Part shown: positions 47,689 to 57,517 of the stretch, one piece after another
Numbering within the stretch: position 1 is the first letter of the stretch
Layout: each line of letters starts with the position of its first letter
NCBI GenBank assembly: GCA_014192425.1
Contig: BJHK01000006.1
Coordinates: forward strand, 1-64,000
Reading direction: 5' to 3'
DNA: 64,000 nucleotides
From: Planctomycetia bacterium
GTDB taxonomy: Bacteria > Planctomycetota > Planctomycetia > Pirellulales > UBA1268
Notes under the pieces: generated by a model
What the model was told of the DNA's origin: nothing
What the model saw: only the letters and a program-made list of their open reading frames with translations
The model's database searches: none
Program-made: the position numbers and the translations under genes

Positions 47689-47799
47689 CGACTGGTCCGG
47701 GGCTGAAGGGGCGGGGGCGGGGGGCGCGGGACGGCGCGGATTGTCACCCGCCAGGCCGGCCGCGCCAAACGCGGCTCGGCGCGGCTCCGGCCGCGGCGG

Positions 47800-48798
47800 T
47801 CAGGCGTCGCCGCGGAGGCGGCGGGCCGACTCCGCGGGCATCATCGTCGTGATGTGGCAGCCGGTGCCCAGTTCAAAACCGGCGAGGGGCGCCAGCCGCG
47901 GCAGGATCTCCAGGTGCCAGTGCCAGTCCGGCCGCGCGGAAACGTGGCCCGCGAATGGCCACTGGTGGAGCCACCAGTTGTAGTCGGCGCCCGGGGCGAC
48001 GGCGGCGAGCCGGGCCACGAACCAGCGGGTGAGGTCGGCGAGCGCGGCGACGTGGCCGGCCGGAGCGGCGTGCAGATGCGGCGCGGGGTCGCGCGGCACG
48101 ATCCACGTCTCGTAGGGCTGTCGCGGCGCGTGGGGGACGAGCGCCACGAGGCCGTCCTGCTCGCGGACGATCCGCCCCTCAGCCGCCGCGGCGGCGAGCA
48201 GCGCGGCAAATGACTCCCGTTCCGCGGCGATCATCTTCGCCTCCAGCGCAGGGGGCAGGAAATCGATCGCCACGATCTGGCTGTGCAGGTGGGCCAGCGA
48301 CGCGCCGGCGGCGGGCCCGGAGTTCTTGAAGATCGTCGCCCAGGCGAGGTCACCGCGGTCTCCGAGCATCGCCAGCCGCAGCCGGCAGAGTTCCCACACG
48401 TCCCGCCATGCCGCCGGCTCCACGGCGAGCACCGAATGCTCGTGGGCCGCCGACTCGATCACGACGTCGTGGACGCCGTGGGCGGCACGGACGAATCCGC
48501 CCCCCGTGTTCAGTGCCGCCGCTCCCGGCGGCGGTGCGACCGCGACGGGGTAGCGGTTGGGGACGATCCGTGACTGCCAGGCCCGGGCCCGGTCGGCTGG
48601 CGCCCGCAGCACATCGGGGGGCGTGGCCGACTCGTTGCCGGCGCAGAACGGGCAGCCGGCACCGTCGTCGCCGGCAGCGAGGTCGGCCTCGCTGGGGCGG
48701 TCGGCGCGGTCGGGAGCGACGAACACCCGCCGCGCCGCGAGCGGGTCGTGGTGGATCCGGGGGCCGGAGGCGGCGGAAACGGGGTCGGTCGGCGACAT
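47800..48798 (-). CDS. galT: Galactose-1-phosphate uridylyltransferase
   Basis: The start at 48798 (MSPTDPVSAASGPRIHHDPL) gives 332 residues; the open frame extends further upstream but is antisense to the peroxiredoxin promoter region. The zinc site CPFCAGNE is present. GASLAHLHSQIV holds the catalytic histidine loop (HLH, usually HPH) and DWHWHLEILPRL the second HxH. GalT exchanges UMP between glucose and galactose phosphates. Its neighbour is a GH57 enzyme, which suggests glycogen or hexose metabolism. Confidence 0.88.
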   Translation of the reverse strand: MSPTDPVSAASGPRIHHDPLAARRVFVAPDRADRPSEADLAAGDDGAGCPFCAGNESATPPDVLRAPADRARAWQSRIVPNRYPVAVAPPPGAAALNTGGGFVRAAHGVHDVVIESAAHEHSVLAVEPAAWRDVWELCRLRLAMLGDRGDLAWATIFKNSGPAAGASLAHLHSQIVAIDFLPPALEAKMIAAERESFAALLAAAAAEGRIVREQDGLVALVPHAPRQPYETWIVPRDPAPHLHAAPAGHVAALADLTRWFVARLAAVAPGADYNWWLHQWPFAGHVSARPDWHWHLEILPRLAPLAGFELGTGCHITTMMPAESARRLRGDA

Positions 48799-48913
48799 CG
48801 ACTCCAGTATGCGCTCGGCCCGCTTCGCCTGCCGCGGCGGCGTGTTGAACGCCCGCGGATGCCGCCGTACACTCTCGACCGTCGTTTGTCGCACAGTCCG
48901 GAGGCCCGTCCGC

Positions 48914-49444
48914 ATGCTCACCGTCGGCGATTCGTTTCCCGCGTTTTCCTGCCAGGCCTGCGTCGGCACGGGCAAGGACGATATCCGGCTCGTCACCTCC
49001 GCCGATTACGCCGGCAAGTGGGTGGTGTACTTCTTCTATCCCAAGGACTTCACCTTCGTCTGCCCCACCGAGCTCGCCGAGTTCAACAAGCAGCTGAAGG
49101 CGTTCGCCGACCGCGACACGAGCGTCGTCGGGGGGAGCACCGACAACGAGTGGTCGCACCTCGCCTGGCGGCGGGCGCATGCCGACCTGACGAACCTCGG
49201 CTACCCGCTGATCGCCGCCCAGAAGCTCTCCGCGGAGCTCGGCATCCTGGAGAAGACCGAGGGCTACTGCCTGCGGGCCACGTTCATCGTCGATCCCCAG
49301 GGCACGATCCAGTGGGTGGACGTCAACCAAGGCCGCGTCGGTCGCAACGTCTCCGAGGTGCTGCGCGTCCTCGACGCCCTGCAGAGCGACGAGCTCTGCC
49401 CATGCAACTGGAAGAAGGGCGATCCCTACGTGAAGGTCGGGTGA
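48914..49444 (+). CDS. 2-Cys peroxiredoxin (AhpC type)
   Basis: This 176-residue protein starts MLTVGDSFPAFSCQACVG. The peroxidatic cysteine lies in KDFTFVCPTELAEFNKQL and the resolving cysteine in SDELCPCNWKKGD near the C-terminus, as in AhpC. GGSTDNEWSHLAWR is the conserved middle block. It reduces hydrogen peroxide and organic hydroperoxides. No AhpF gene is present, so reduction probably depends on thioredoxin. The dgkA gene starts 2 bp after its stop. Confidence 0.93.
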   Translation: MLTVGDSFPAFSCQACVGTGKDDIRLVTSADYAGKWVVYFFYPKDFTFVCPTELAEFNKQLKAFADRDTSVVGGSTDNEWSHLAWRRAHADLTNLGYPLIAAQKLSAELGILEKTEGYCLRATFIVDPQGTIQWVDVNQGRVGRNVSEVLRVLDALQSDELCPCNWKKGDPYVKVG

Positions 49445-49446
49445 GC

Positions 49447-49851
49447 ATGCCGCGGCCGGACCGCACCACGGTTGCCGGCTGGTCACCGCCGCCGCGGACG
49501 TGGCTGGGTAAATTCGCCGACGCCTTCCGGGGCGTGTGGCGGGCCGTCGTCACGCAGTCGAGTTTTTACGCCCACCTGCCGGTCGCGGTCGCCGCCGTCG
49601 CGGCCTCGGCATGGTTTCGCATCAGTGCCGTGGAATGGTGCCTGGTCGCGCTGGCGATCGGGGCGGTGCTGGCGGCCGAAGTCTTCAACTCGGCGATCGA
49701 GATGCTCGCCCGGGCGCTCGACAGCGGTCCCGACGAGCGGATCCGCGACGCCCTCGACATGGCCAGCGGCGCGGTGTTCGTGACCGTGGCCGCCGCCGTC
49801 ATCGTCGGGCTCTTCGTGTTCCTGCCCCGGCTTCTCGCGCTGCGTGCCTGA
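49447..49851 (+). CDS. dgkA: Diacylglycerol/undecaprenol kinase
   Basis: This 134-residue membrane protein has three transmembrane helices and the DgkA signature AAEVFNSAIEMLARALD, with the catalytic glutamate and conserved asparagine. FADAFRGVWRAVVTQSSFYA precedes helix 1. Prokaryotic members phosphorylate diacylglycerol or undecaprenol; which one applies here cannot be decided. It follows the peroxiredoxin gene by 2 bp and is probably co-transcribed with it. Confidence 0.88.
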   Translation: MPRPDRTTVAGWSPPPRTWLGKFADAFRGVWRAVVTQSSFYAHLPVAVAAVAASAWFRISAVEWCLVALAIGAVLAAEVFNSAIEMLARALDSGPDERIRDALDMASGAVFVTVAAAVIVGLFVFLPRLLALRA

Positions 49852-49972
49852 CGCGGTCAGTTGACCGGGGGCCACCCGGCCGCGTACCGTGTCGACCTCA
49901 GCGGAGGCTTCGCTCCGGGGCGGAGCCCGGACGCGTGGGCGGATTCGCACGACACACACGGAGAGGCATGCG

Positions 49973-50680
49973 ATGAACAACCTGGGGAAAATGATGGCCG
50001 AGGCGATCGGCACGTTCTGGCTCGTGCTCGGCGGCTGCGGCAGTGCCGTGCTGGCCGCCGCCTGGGGCGCCGACCCGCACATGGGGATCGGCTTTCTCGG
50101 CGTGTCCCTGGCCTTCGGCCTGACGGTCGTCTCCATGGCGGCGGCCATCGGCCACATCTCCGGCTGCCACCTCAACCCGGCCGTGACGGCGGGGCTCGTC
50201 GCCAGCGGCCGCCTGCCCGCCAAGGAGCTCCCCGGCTACTGGATCGCGCAGGTGGTCGGCGGCATCCTCGGTGCCGGCCTGTTGTTTCTCGTCGCCCGGG
50301 GCCTGGCGAACTTCGACCCGGCGGCGGGCTTCGCGTCCAACGGCTATGGCGAGCAGTCGCCGGGGGGCTATCCCTGGCAGAGCTGCTTCATCATCGAGGC
50401 GGTGCTGACGGCGGTGTTCGTGTTCGTCATCCACGGTGCCACGGCCAACAAGGCCGGCGGCACGATCGCCCCGCTGGCCATCGGCCTGTGCCTCGTCGTC
50501 ATTCACCTCGTGAGCATCCCGGTCACGAACACCTCGGTCAATCCGGCCCGGAGCACGGCCACGGCCGTGTTCGCCGGCGGCCCGGCCCTGATGCAACTCT
50601 GGCTGTTCTGGGTCGCGCCGCTCGTGGGGGGCATCGTCGGCGGACTGCTCTACAAGGGCGTCGCCGACTGTGCCGAGTGA
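49973..50680 (+). CDS. aqpZ: Aquaporin Z-type water channel
   Basis: This 235-residue protein has six transmembrane helices and both NPA boxes, [14 protein letters not shown] and [15 protein letters not shown]. The arginine after the second NPA and the histidine in [10 protein letters not shown] agree with a water-selective (AqpZ) filter. GGAGAGG lies about 7 nt before the ATG at 49973. Confidence 0.95.
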   Translation: MNNLGKMMAEAIGTFWLVLGGCGSAVLAAAWGADPHMGIGFLGVSLAFGLTVVSMAAAIGHISGCHLNPAVTAGLVASGRLPAKELPGYWIAQVVGGILGAGLLFLVARGLANFDPAAGFASNGYGEQSPGGYPWQSCFIIEAVLTAVFVFVIHGATANKAGGTIAPLAIGLCLVVIHLVSIPVTNTSVNPARSTATAVFAGGPALMQLWLFWVAPLVGGIVGGLLYKGVADCAE

Positions 50681-50700
50681 CGCGGCCGGCGCCGGCCGCG
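50681..50700. terminator. 20-bp perfect GC palindrome between convergent genes
   Basis: CGCGGCCGGC (50681-50690) is followed directly by its inverse GCCGGCCGCG. It fills nearly the whole 21-bp gap between the aqpZ stop and the stop of the convergent PQQ-like gene. It has no T-tract; a hairpin or road-block terminator is plausible. Confidence 0.55.
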
Positions 50701-50701
50701 G

Positions 50702-51991
50702 TCAGCGGCCGGCCCGGATGTCGTAGCACAGGAGCCTGTCCCCCTCGCGCAGGTAGAGCCGGCCGTCGAGGATCGTGGCGTGCGACCAGCTCGGCCGGTC
50801 GCCGCTGCCGGGGATCTTGAACGCGGCCACCTCCTTGTATTCAGCCGGGTCGGCCTTGACCAGCGCCAGCGTGCCATCGGCGTAGCGGACGTAGATGTGG
50901 CCGTCGGCGGCGACGACGGAGGCGGAGTTCTTGCCGCTCCCCCGGTTCTTCCAGACGATCTTTCCCGTCATCAGCTCGGCGCAGAACGGGATCCCCTTGT
51001 CGTCCGAGTCGCCATACAGGTGATCACCGACGAGCACGACCCCGCCATGCTTGTTGGCGAGCTCGCGATTGAGCGGGTAGACGGCCTCGATGCCGATGCC
51101 GCCGCCGGCAGTCGGCACCTGGCGGAGGAGCGCGCCGCCGCGGCCGTAGCCGGCGGAGAAGAACACGAGGTCGTCACGGACGATCGGCGTGGGGATCACG
51201 GCCGTCGTCTGGTCGATTGGGTACGTCCAGAGCAGCGTGCCGCTCTTCGCGTCGACGCCGAGCGCACCGCCGGCCGTGGTCTGCACGTAGACACGGCGTC
51301 CCTGGACGGTGGCGATGACGATCGAGGAATGACCTGCGCCGCGGTCATTCGGCACGGGGCAGGTCCAGAGCGGGCGGCCGGTCTTCTTGTCCACCGCGGC
51401 CATCGTCGCCTTCTCGCCGCCGGGCGTGAACACGAGCCGCGGACCGTCGACCGTGACCGATTCGCTGTAGCCCCAGGAATCTCCCTTCTTGCCGGAGAAT
51501 TCCTTCGCCAGGTCGAGGCGGAATTTTTCCACGCCGGTCTTCGCGTTGCAGGCGACCAGAATCCCGAACGGCGAGAGCGCATAGACGGTGTCGCCGTCGA
51601 CGGTGGGCGTGCTCCGCGAGCTCTGCCACGACTCCTGGCCGCCGGTCCACGGGCCGCCGATCTTCGTCTTCCAGAGCGGTCGGCCGGTCTTGGCGTCGAA
51701 GCAGGCGAGGTGCTCGTCCTTGTCATTGGCGATTGAGAGGCCGTCGCCGAGCGTGTAGATCCGGCCCCCGGCGATCGCCAGGCCGGCATAGCCACGGCCT
51801 GCTCCGGCGGATTCCCAGACGAGCGTCGGCCCGCTGGCCGGCCAGGCGTCGAGCAGGTCGGTGTCGGGGGCCACGGCCGTCCTCCCCGGGCCGCGGAAGG
51901 TGGGCCAGTCGTCGGCCCGCAGGGCCGGGGCGGCCACGGCGAGGATCACGAGCACGACGCCGACGCCGAGGTTCTGGGCGGTTGCCGTCAT
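50702..51991 (-). CDS. Secreted PQQ-like beta-propeller protein
   Basis: This 429-residue protein has a signal peptide (cleavage near ALRADDWP) and the planctomycete-typical start DDWPTFRGPGRTAVAPDTD. At least five PQQ-like blades follow, each with a pattern such as CFDAKTGRPLWKTKI, VDKKTGRPLWTCPV or VDAKSGTLLWTYPI. AGGAGG lies about 9 nt before the ATG. Such proteins usually bind no PQQ and serve as scaffolds, for example like BamB; an enzymatic role cannot be shown. Confidence 0.85.
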   Translation of the reverse strand: MTATAQNLGVGVVLVILAVAAPALRADDWPTFRGPGRTAVAPDTDLLDAWPASGPTLVWESAGAGRGYAGLAIAGGRIYTLGDGLSIANDKDEHLACFDAKTGRPLWKTKIGGPWTGGQESWQSSRSTPTVDGDTVYALSPFGILVACNAKTGVEKFRLDLAKEFSGKKGDSWGYSESVTVDGPRLVFTPGGEKATMAAVDKKTGRPLWTCPVPNDRGAGHSSIVIATVQGRRVYVQTTAGGALGVDAKSGTLLWTYPIDQTTAVIPTPIVRDDLVFFSAGYGRGGALLRQVPTAGGGIGIEAVYPLNRELANKHGGVVLVGDHLYGDSDDKGIPFCAELMTGKIVWKNRGSGKNSASVVAADGHIYVRYADGTLALVKADPAEYKEVAAFKIPGSGDRPSWSHATILDGRLYLREGDRLLCYDIRAGR

Positions 51992-52120
51992 GGGCAGACT
52001 CCCTCCTGAGGAAATGGAAGCCCTGAGCGTACGGCGTTTTGCCGGGGCCGGTCAAACGGCCACGCGCCGATGCTATAGTCGCCGGTTGTACGCCGTTCAC
52101 GAGAGACCGGGAGTTCGTCC

Positions 52121-52615
52121 ATGTCAGTGCCCGCACCGGAAGCCGACCCGACCTTCGCCCCGCGGCTCTCCGTCGAGCAGGTCGAGGAAGGGGCGGAACT
52201 GGCGCCGAAGTTCGATGCTTCCGGCCTCATTCCCTGCGTGACCACCGATTTCCAGTCGGGCGAGGTGCTGATGGTGGCGGTCATGAACCGCGAGGCGCTC
52301 GAGCGCACGATCGCCACGGGCGAGGCCCACTACTGGAGCCGGAGCCGGCAGCAGCTCTGGCACAAGGGGGCGACGAGCGGGCTGGTACAGAAGGTCGTGG
52401 AGATGCGGATCGACGACGACCAGGACTGCGTCTGGCTGCGGGTCGAGATCGCCGGCGGCGCGAGCTGCCACGTCGGCTACAGGTCCTGCTTCTACCGCAG
52501 GGTGCCCGTCGGCCCGGAGCGGGCCGCGGGGACGACGCTCGAGTTCATGGAGCAGGAGAAGGCCTTCGACCCCAAGGCCGTCTACGGCGACGCCCCGAAC
52601 CCGACGCAGCTCTGA
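52121..52615 (+). CDS. hisI: Phosphoribosyl-AMP cyclohydrolase
   Basis: This 164-residue enzyme opens the purine ring of phosphoribosyl-AMP in histidine synthesis. [20 protein letters not shown] is the start of the domain, [17 protein letters not shown] the conserved core, and [14 protein letters not shown] with [12 protein letters not shown] supplies the metal-binding aspartates and zinc cysteines. It is the stand-alone form without HisE. No other his gene is near. Confidence 0.95.
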   Translation: MSVPAPEADPTFAPRLSVEQVEEGAELAPKFDASGLIPCVTTDFQSGEVLMVAVMNREALERTIATGEAHYWSRSRQQLWHKGATSGLVQKVVEMRIDDDQDCVWLRVEIAGGASCHVGYRSCFYRRVPVGPERAAGTTLEFMEQEKAFDPKAVYGDAPNPTQL

Positions 52616-52683
52616 CACGCGCTCAGTCGAAACCTCACGCGTGACTCTGGGCGGGGTTGCCCATGCCCCATCGCCGGACGTTC

Positions 52684-52706
52684 GCGGATGCCATCGTGGC
52701 ATCCGC
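52684..52706. terminator. Hairpin between convergent hisI and rmlC
   Basis: GCGGATGCCA (52684-52693) and TGGCATCCGC (52697-52706) form a perfect 10-bp stem with a 3-nt loop in the 131-bp gap between the two stop codons. It probably ends transcription from both sides; there is no clear T-tract. Confidence 0.6.
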
Positions 52707-52746
52707 TCACTCAGACCGGCCTGCGCTCCGCCATCCTGGCCGGGGA

Positions 52747-53283
52747 TCAGCCGCGGGGCTGGAAGGGTTCGCCGCGGGCGTCCTTGGGGGAAAGGAGCGG
52801 CGGGCCGGAGAGCGGCCAGTCGATCGCCAGCGTCGGGTCATTCCAGACGATGCAGCGCTCGCAGTCGGGGGCGTAGAAGTCGGTCGTCTTGTAGAGAAAC
52901 TCGGCCTCCTCCGAGAGGACGAGGAACCCGTGGGCCAGGCCCGGCGGCACCCAGAGCTGCCGCCGGTTGGCGGCCGTGAGCTCCACGCCCACCCAGCGGC
53001 CGCAGGTCGGGGAATCGGGACGGATGTCGGCGGCGACGTCGAAGACCGCGCCGCGGACGACGCGGACGAGCTTTCCCTGCGGCCGCGGATCCTGGCAGTG
53101 GAGGCCACGGAGGACGTTCTTCCGGCTGACGCTGTGGTTGTCCTGCACGAAGGTCACGGTGCGGCCGACCGCCGCGTCGAAGGCCCGCTGGTTGAAGCTC
53201 TCGAAAAAACAGCCGCGGTCGTCGGCGAAGACACGCGGCTCGAGGATCAGGACGTCGGGGATCGCGGTCGGGAGGACGTTCAC
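52747..53283 (-). CDS. rmlC: dTDP-4-dehydrorhamnose 3,5-epimerase
   Basis: From a GTG start at 53283 the gene encodes 178 residues: [39 protein letters not shown] with the active histidine, and [20 protein letters not shown]. The enzyme inverts C3 and C5 of the 4-keto sugar in dTDP-L-rhamnose synthesis. Its start overlaps the rmlA stop (GTGA). It is the last gene of the rmlB-D-A-C operon. Confidence 0.95.
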   Translation of the reverse strand: MNVLPTAIPDVLILEPRVFADDRGCFFESFNQRAFDAAVGRTVTFVQDNHSVSRKNVLRGLHCQDPRPQGKLVRVVRGAVFDVAADIRPDSPTCGRWVGVELTAANRRQLWVPPGLAHGFLVLSEEAEFLYKTTDFYAPDCERCIVWNDPTLAIDWPLSGPPLLSPKDARGEPFQPRG

Positions 53284-54164
53284 GGCCGGTCCTCGCGGAC
53301 GAGATCCAGCAGGTACGCGCCGTAGCCGCTCTTGGCGAGCGGGGCCGCGAGCCCTTCCAGTTGCGTTGAATCGATCCAGCCCTGCCGCCAGACGATCTCC
53401 TCCGGGCAGCAGATCCGCAGCCCCTGCCGCCGCTCCAGCGTCTGGATGAACTGGGACGCCTCGATGAGGCTGTCGTGCGTGCCGGTGTCGAGCCAGGCAT
53501 CGCCGCGGCCGAGCGTGTGCACGGTGAGCTGACCGCGGTCCAGGTAGACGCGATTGACGTCGGTGATCTCCAGCTCGCCACGCGGGGATGGCCGCAGGCC
53601 GGCGGCGATGTCCACCACCTGCTCGTCGTAGAAGTACAGGCCCGTCACGGCGTAGCGGCTGCGCGGACGCTGCGGCTTCTCCTCGATCGACCGGGCCCGG
53701 CCGGCGGCGTCGAACTCGACGACGCCGTACCGCTCCGGATCGGAGACCGGATAGGCGAACACGCTCGCGCCGGCCCGCTGGCCGCTGGCCGCCTGCAGCC
53801 GGTTGGCCAGCTCGTGGCCGTAGAAGATGTTGTCGCCGAGCACGAGGGCCGCCGGGCCGCCACCGAGAAACTCCCTGCCGATGAGGAACGCCTGCGCGAG
53901 CCCCTCGGGCCGGGGCTGCACGGCAAACTCGAACCGCACGCCCCAGCGGTCGCCGTTGCCGAGCAGGTCCTGAAAGCGCGGGGTGTCCTGGGGCGTGGAG
54001 ATGACGAGGATGTCGCGGATGCCCGCCAGCAGGAGCGTGCACAGCGGGTAGTAGATCATCGGCTTGTCGTACACCGGCAGCAGCTGCTTGGAGATGGCGA
54101 GCGTGGCCGGATGGAGCCGGGTGCCACTGCCGCCGGCGAGAATGATGCCCTTGCGGTCAATCAT
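53280..54164 (-). CDS. rmlA: Glucose-1-phosphate thymidylyltransferase
   Basis: This 294-residue enzyme starts [20 protein letters not shown], the nucleotide-binding signature, followed by [30 protein letters not shown] holds the metal-binding aspartate and [20 protein letters not shown] the sugar site. It makes dTDP-glucose, the first step of the rhamnose pathway. It overlaps rmlD upstream by 8 bp and rmlC downstream by 4 bp. Confidence 0.97.
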   Translation of the reverse strand: MIDRKGIILAGGSGTRLHPATLAISKQLLPVYDKPMIYYPLCTLLLAGIRDILVISTPQDTPRFQDLLGNGDRWGVRFEFAVQPRPEGLAQAFLIGREFLGGGPAALVLGDNIFYGHELANRLQAASGQRAGASVFAYPVSDPERYGVVEFDAAGRARSIEEKPQRPRSRYAVTGLYFYDEQVVDIAAGLRPSPRGELEITDVNRVYLDRGQLTVHTLGRGDAWLDTGTHDSLIEASQFIQTLERRQGLRICCPEEIVWRQGWIDSTQLEGLAAPLAKSGYGAYLLDLVREDRP

Positions 54165-55092
54165 GGTCGGTCGCTCCGTGGGTCGGGGACGGGGTCTGGA
54201 GGAGTTCGGCCGTCAGCGCGGCCACGACCGGGATCACACCATCCTGCCACGCCGGCAGATCGCCGCCGAGGGCGGCCCGCAGTTTGGCCGTGCAGAGCCG
54301 GGAGTTGGCGGGGCGGCGGGCGGCCGTCGGGTAGGCGGAGGTCGGGATCGGCTGCACCTGCTCCGGCTGCACCCGCAGCGGCAGGCCGCGGTCGCGGGCC
54401 TGCTCGAGGAGGAACCGGGCGAAGCCGTGCCAGGTGGTCGCGCCGCGGGGCACGAGGTGGTACAGGCCGGGGGCGACCGCGGTCGCCGGCGCACGGGACC
54501 GGGCGATGACGTCGGCCGTCACGTCGGCGAGCAGCGCGGCGCCGGTCGGTGCGCCGACCTGGTCGTCCACGACCTGCAGCGCGTCCCGTTCCTGTGCCAG
54601 CCGGAGCATCGTACGCACGAAATTCCCGCCATGCGCGGCATACACCCAGCTCGTGCGAAACACGTAATGCCGGCCGCCCTCGTCGAGCGCCGCCCGCTCC
54701 CCCTCGAGTTTGGTCCGTCCGTAGACGCCGAGCGGGGCCGGCGAATCGGTCTCCGTGTACCAGCCATCCTTGCCGCCGTCGAAGACGTAGTCGGTCGAAT
54801 AGTGGACGAGCAGGGCACCCTGGCGCCGGGCCGCCGCCGCGATCTCGGCGACGGCCGCGGCGTTGATTCGCCCGGCCCGCTCCGGCTCCGCTTCGGCCCG
54901 ATCGACGGCGGTGTAGGCGGCGGCGTTGACGATCGCATCGGGCGCCTCGCGGCGGATCAGGTCGTCCGCCGCGCCCGGCCGCTCCAGATCGCACGTTGGC
55001 CGGTCGCAGGCCACGATCCGTCCGAGCGCTGGCAGGGCGCGTCGCAGCTCGCGGCCCACCTGGCCTCCGGTGCCGATGACGAGGATTTTCAT
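54157..55092 (-). CDS. rmlD: dTDP-4-dehydrorhamnose reductase
   Basis: The start at 55092 ([20 protein letters not shown]) gives 311 residues. The NADPH motif GTGGQVG, the SDR triad ([10 protein letters not shown] and YGRTKLEGE) and [18 protein letters not shown] are typical. It performs the last reduction to dTDP-L-rhamnose. Its start lies 53 bp downstream of the rmlB stop. Confidence 0.95.
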   Translation of the reverse strand: MKILVIGTGGQVGRELRRALPALGRIVACDRPTCDLERPGAADDLIRREAPDAIVNAAAYTAVDRAEAEPERAGRINAAAVAEIAAAARRQGALLVHYSTDYVFDGGKDGWYTETDSPAPLGVYGRTKLEGERAALDEGGRHYVFRTSWVYAAHGGNFVRTMLRLAQERDALQVVDDQVGAPTGAALLADVTADVIARSRAPATAVAPGLYHLVPRGATTWHGFARFLLEQARDRGLPLRVQPEQVQPIPTSAYPTAARRPANSRLCTAKLRAALGGDLPAWQDGVIPVVAALTAELLQTPSPTHGATDHD

Positions 55093-55145
55093 GAGACGCA
55101 CGCGCCGCTCGTGGAAACGTGTTCGGTCACCGATCGGGATGCCGG

Positions 55146-56204
55146 TCAGGCGACGTACTGCCGGTCGATCCACTCCCGGTAGGCGCCGCTCGTCACGTTC
55201 GCCACCCACTCCTGGTTGTCGAGATACCAGCGGACCGTGCGCTCGATGCCGGTGGCGAAGGTTTCCGCCGGGGTCCAGGCGAGGTCGCGGGCGGCCTGGC
55301 GGGCGTCGATGGCGTAGCGCCGGTCGTGCCCCGGCCTGTCCTTCACGAACGTGATCTGCGTCGCATAGGAAAGGCCGTCGGCCCGGGGACGCTCGCGGTC
55401 GAGGATGCCGCACAGCCCGCGGACGACGTCGATGTTGGCCTGCTCGCTGTTGCCGCCGATGTTGTAGACCGCGCCGGGCCGGCCGGCCTCGAGCGCCCGG
55501 CGGATCGCGGCACAGTGGTCGCCGACGTAGAGCCAGTCGCGGATTTGGCGTCCGTCGCCGTAGATCGGCAGCGGCTTGCCTGACAGGGCGTTGTGGATGC
55601 AGAGCGGAATCAGTTTCTCGGGAAACTGGCGCGGGCCGTAGTTGTTGGAGCAGTTGGTCGTCACCACCGGGAGGCCGTAGGTGTGGTGGTAACTCCGCAC
55701 GAGGTGGTCGGAGGCCGCCTTGCTGGCGGAGTAGGGACTGTTTGGCTGGTAGGCGTTGGTCTCGGCGAAAGGTGGGTCGTCAGGGCCGAGGGAGCCGTAG
55801 ACCTCGTCGGTCGAGACGTGCAGAAACCGAAACGCGTCGCGACCCTCGGCGGGCAGGCCCGCCCAGTGGGCCCGGGCCGCTTCCAGGAGCCGGAACGTGC
55901 CGACGACGTTCGTGTCGATGAACTCCTCCGGGCCTTGGATCGAACGGTCGACGTGGCTCTCGGCGGCGAAGTGGACGATCGCCCGCACGTCCCCCTCGGC
56001 CAGCAGCCGGGAGACGAGATCGCGGTCGCGGATGTCGCCGCGGACGAACCGGTGCCGCGGGTCGGCGGCCACGGCGGCAAGGTTCTGCAGGTTGCCGGCG
56101 TAGGTGAGGAGGTCGAGGTTCACGACCGGCTCGTCGCGTTCGGAGAGCCAGTCGGTGACGAAGTTCGAGCCGATGAAGCCGGCGCCGCCGGTGACGAGGA
56201 TCAT
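55146..56204 (-). CDS. rmlB: dTDP-glucose 4,6-dehydratase
   Basis: This 352-residue extended SDR starts MILVTGGAGFIGSNFVTDWL. FAAESHVDRSI, the triad region HVSTDEVYGSLG and PYSASKAASDHLVRSYHHTY, and NNYGPRQFPEKLIPLCI all match RmlB. It makes the 4-keto-6-deoxy sugar. It is the first gene of the operon; the divergent gene at 56375 leaves 170 bp for promoters. Confidence 0.97.
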   Translation of the reverse strand: MILVTGGAGFIGSNFVTDWLSERDEPVVNLDLLTYAGNLQNLAAVAADPRHRFVRGDIRDRDLVSRLLAEGDVRAIVHFAAESHVDRSIQGPEEFIDTNVVGTFRLLEAARAHWAGLPAEGRDAFRFLHVSTDEVYGSLGPDDPPFAETNAYQPNSPYSASKAASDHLVRSYHHTYGLPVVTTNCSNNYGPRQFPEKLIPLCIHNALSGKPLPIYGDGRQIRDWLYVGDHCAAIRRALEAGRPGAVYNIGGNSEQANIDVVRGLCGILDRERPRADGLSYATQITFVKDRPGHDRRYAIDARQAARDLAWTPAETFATGIERTVRWYLDNQEWVANVTSGAYREWIDRQYVA

Positions 56205-56374
56205 GCCATGGTCGCCCTGAGTGGAACCGTGTGAAAACTTCCCCGGCGGCGGCCGGCGGTTTTCCAGATTCCGAGTCGCTTGCCGCCGGCGCGAGACACC
56301 TGCTTCCGCCAGGAGTATAGTTATGAGTCAAGGTTTCCTGGCAACGAGGACTTTGCCTCTTCACTGGACGTCCC

Positions 56375-56620
56375 ATGCTCAGCCCATACCAGGTCGTGGA
56401 CACGTATTTCCTCGAGGCCCGCCACCAGCTCCTGGAGATCGCGGCCCTGCTCGACCGGCACGACGCCGCTCTGGCCCGCGCTGGCGCCGCCGGGAATGGT
56501 CGGCAGGCTGCCGCCGACGCCAAGCTGGCGGCCCTGCGCCAGGCCCTGCGGATCCTGGCGGAGCCGGCGACGGACCGAGAGCGGACGGTCGCCCTGCTCG
56601 AGCTCTTCGCCACCGTCTGA
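56375..56620 (+). CDS. Small helical protein next to a TatD-like gene
   Basis: This 81-residue protein (MLSPYQVVDTYFLEARHQLL to LLELFATV) appears fully helical with a heptad-like leucine pattern. It ends 20 bp before the TatD-family gene and is probably co-transcribed with it. I recognise no named domain. Its conservation next to the TatD gene in related genomes would show whether it is functionally linked. Confidence 0.6.
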   Translation: MLSPYQVVDTYFLEARHQLLEIAALLDRHDAALARAGAAGNGRQAAADAKLAALRQALRILAEPATDRERTVALLELFATV

Positions 56621-56640
56621 GCACCCCGGAGATCGCGGCC

Positions 56641-57507
56641 ATGCAGATCATCCAGCCCCACTACCACGCCATCGCCCGCACCGCGCAGGACTACGAGCGG
56701 ATGGCGATGAGCGGCGTGGTCGCCGTCGCCGAGCCCGCCTTCTGGGCCGGGTTCGACCGGCGCTATCCCGAGACGTTCATCGACTACTTCCGGCAGATCA
56801 GCGAGTTCGAGCCGACGCGGGCCGCCCAGTACGGCATCCGCCACTTCTGCTGGGTGGCGGTGAACCCGAAGGAGGCCGAGAACCCCGTCCTCACCCGGGA
56901 GGTGCTCGGCCATTTTCCCGAGTTCTTCGCCAAGCCCACCGTGCTCGGCGTCGGCGAGACGGGCCTGCACAAGTCGACGCGGAACGAATGCGAGTCGCTC
57001 GAGGCCCACGTCGACATCGCGATGAAGCACGGCCAGCTCGTGCTCATCCACACCCCCCACCTCGCCGACAAGGCCCACGGCACGAAGCGGGTGCTGGAGG
57101 TGCTCGCCGGGATGAACGTGGACCGGCAGCGGATCTGGATCGACCACGTCGAGGAGCAGACGATCAAGCCCTGCCTCGACGCCGGCTACTGGGTCGGGTT
57201 CACGCTCTACCCGATCACCAAGTGCTCGCCGAAGCGGGCCGTGGACATGCTGGAGAAGTACGGCACCGAGCGAATCCTCGTCAACTCGTCGGCCGACTGG
57301 GGGCCGAGCGACCCGTTCACGCTCCAGGAGTGCATCCTCGAGTACCGGCGCCGGGGCCACTCGCTGCAGGACGCGATCGAGGTGTTTCACAACAACCCCT
57401 GCCGGTTCCTCGGGCAGAATCCGAAGTTCGACATCGCGCCGATCCGGGTGGAGACCCTGCCCGCGGCGTCGCCCGCCGGTCGTTCCGCCCGGCCCGTTGC
57501 CGTCTAG
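56641..57507 (+). CDS. TatD-family metal-dependent hydrolase (EboC-like)
   Basis: The start at 56641 (MQIIQPHYHAIARTAQDYER) has GGAG 9 nt upstream; the protein has 288 residues. HYHAIART is the modified first metal motif, GVGETGLHKSTRNE the glutamate, VLIHTPHL and IDHVEEQT the histidines, and NSSADWGPSD the last aspartate. The combination resembles EboC of cyanobacterial and algal ebo clusters, which handle small-molecule precursors, more than the nuclease TatD itself. Its genomic partners here are QueD and HemB, not ebo genes. Confidence 0.8.
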   Translation: MQIIQPHYHAIARTAQDYERMAMSGVVAVAEPAFWAGFDRRYPETFIDYFRQISEFEPTRAAQYGIRHFCWVAVNPKEAENPVLTREVLGHFPEFFAKPTVLGVGETGLHKSTRNECESLEAHVDIAMKHGQLVLIHTPHLADKAHGTKRVLEVLAGMNVDRQRIWIDHVEEQTIKPCLDAGYWVGFTLYPITKCSPKRAVDMLEKYGTERILVNSSADWGPSDPFTLQECILEYRRRGHSLQDAIEVFHNNPCRFLGQNPKFDIAPIRVETLPAASPAGRSARPVAV

Positions 57508-57517
57508 GAATCCGCGG

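Noticed and set aside
45808-47706. 632-residue plus-strand open frame
   Set aside because: It is antisense to the GH57 gene, whose catalytic blocks are intact.
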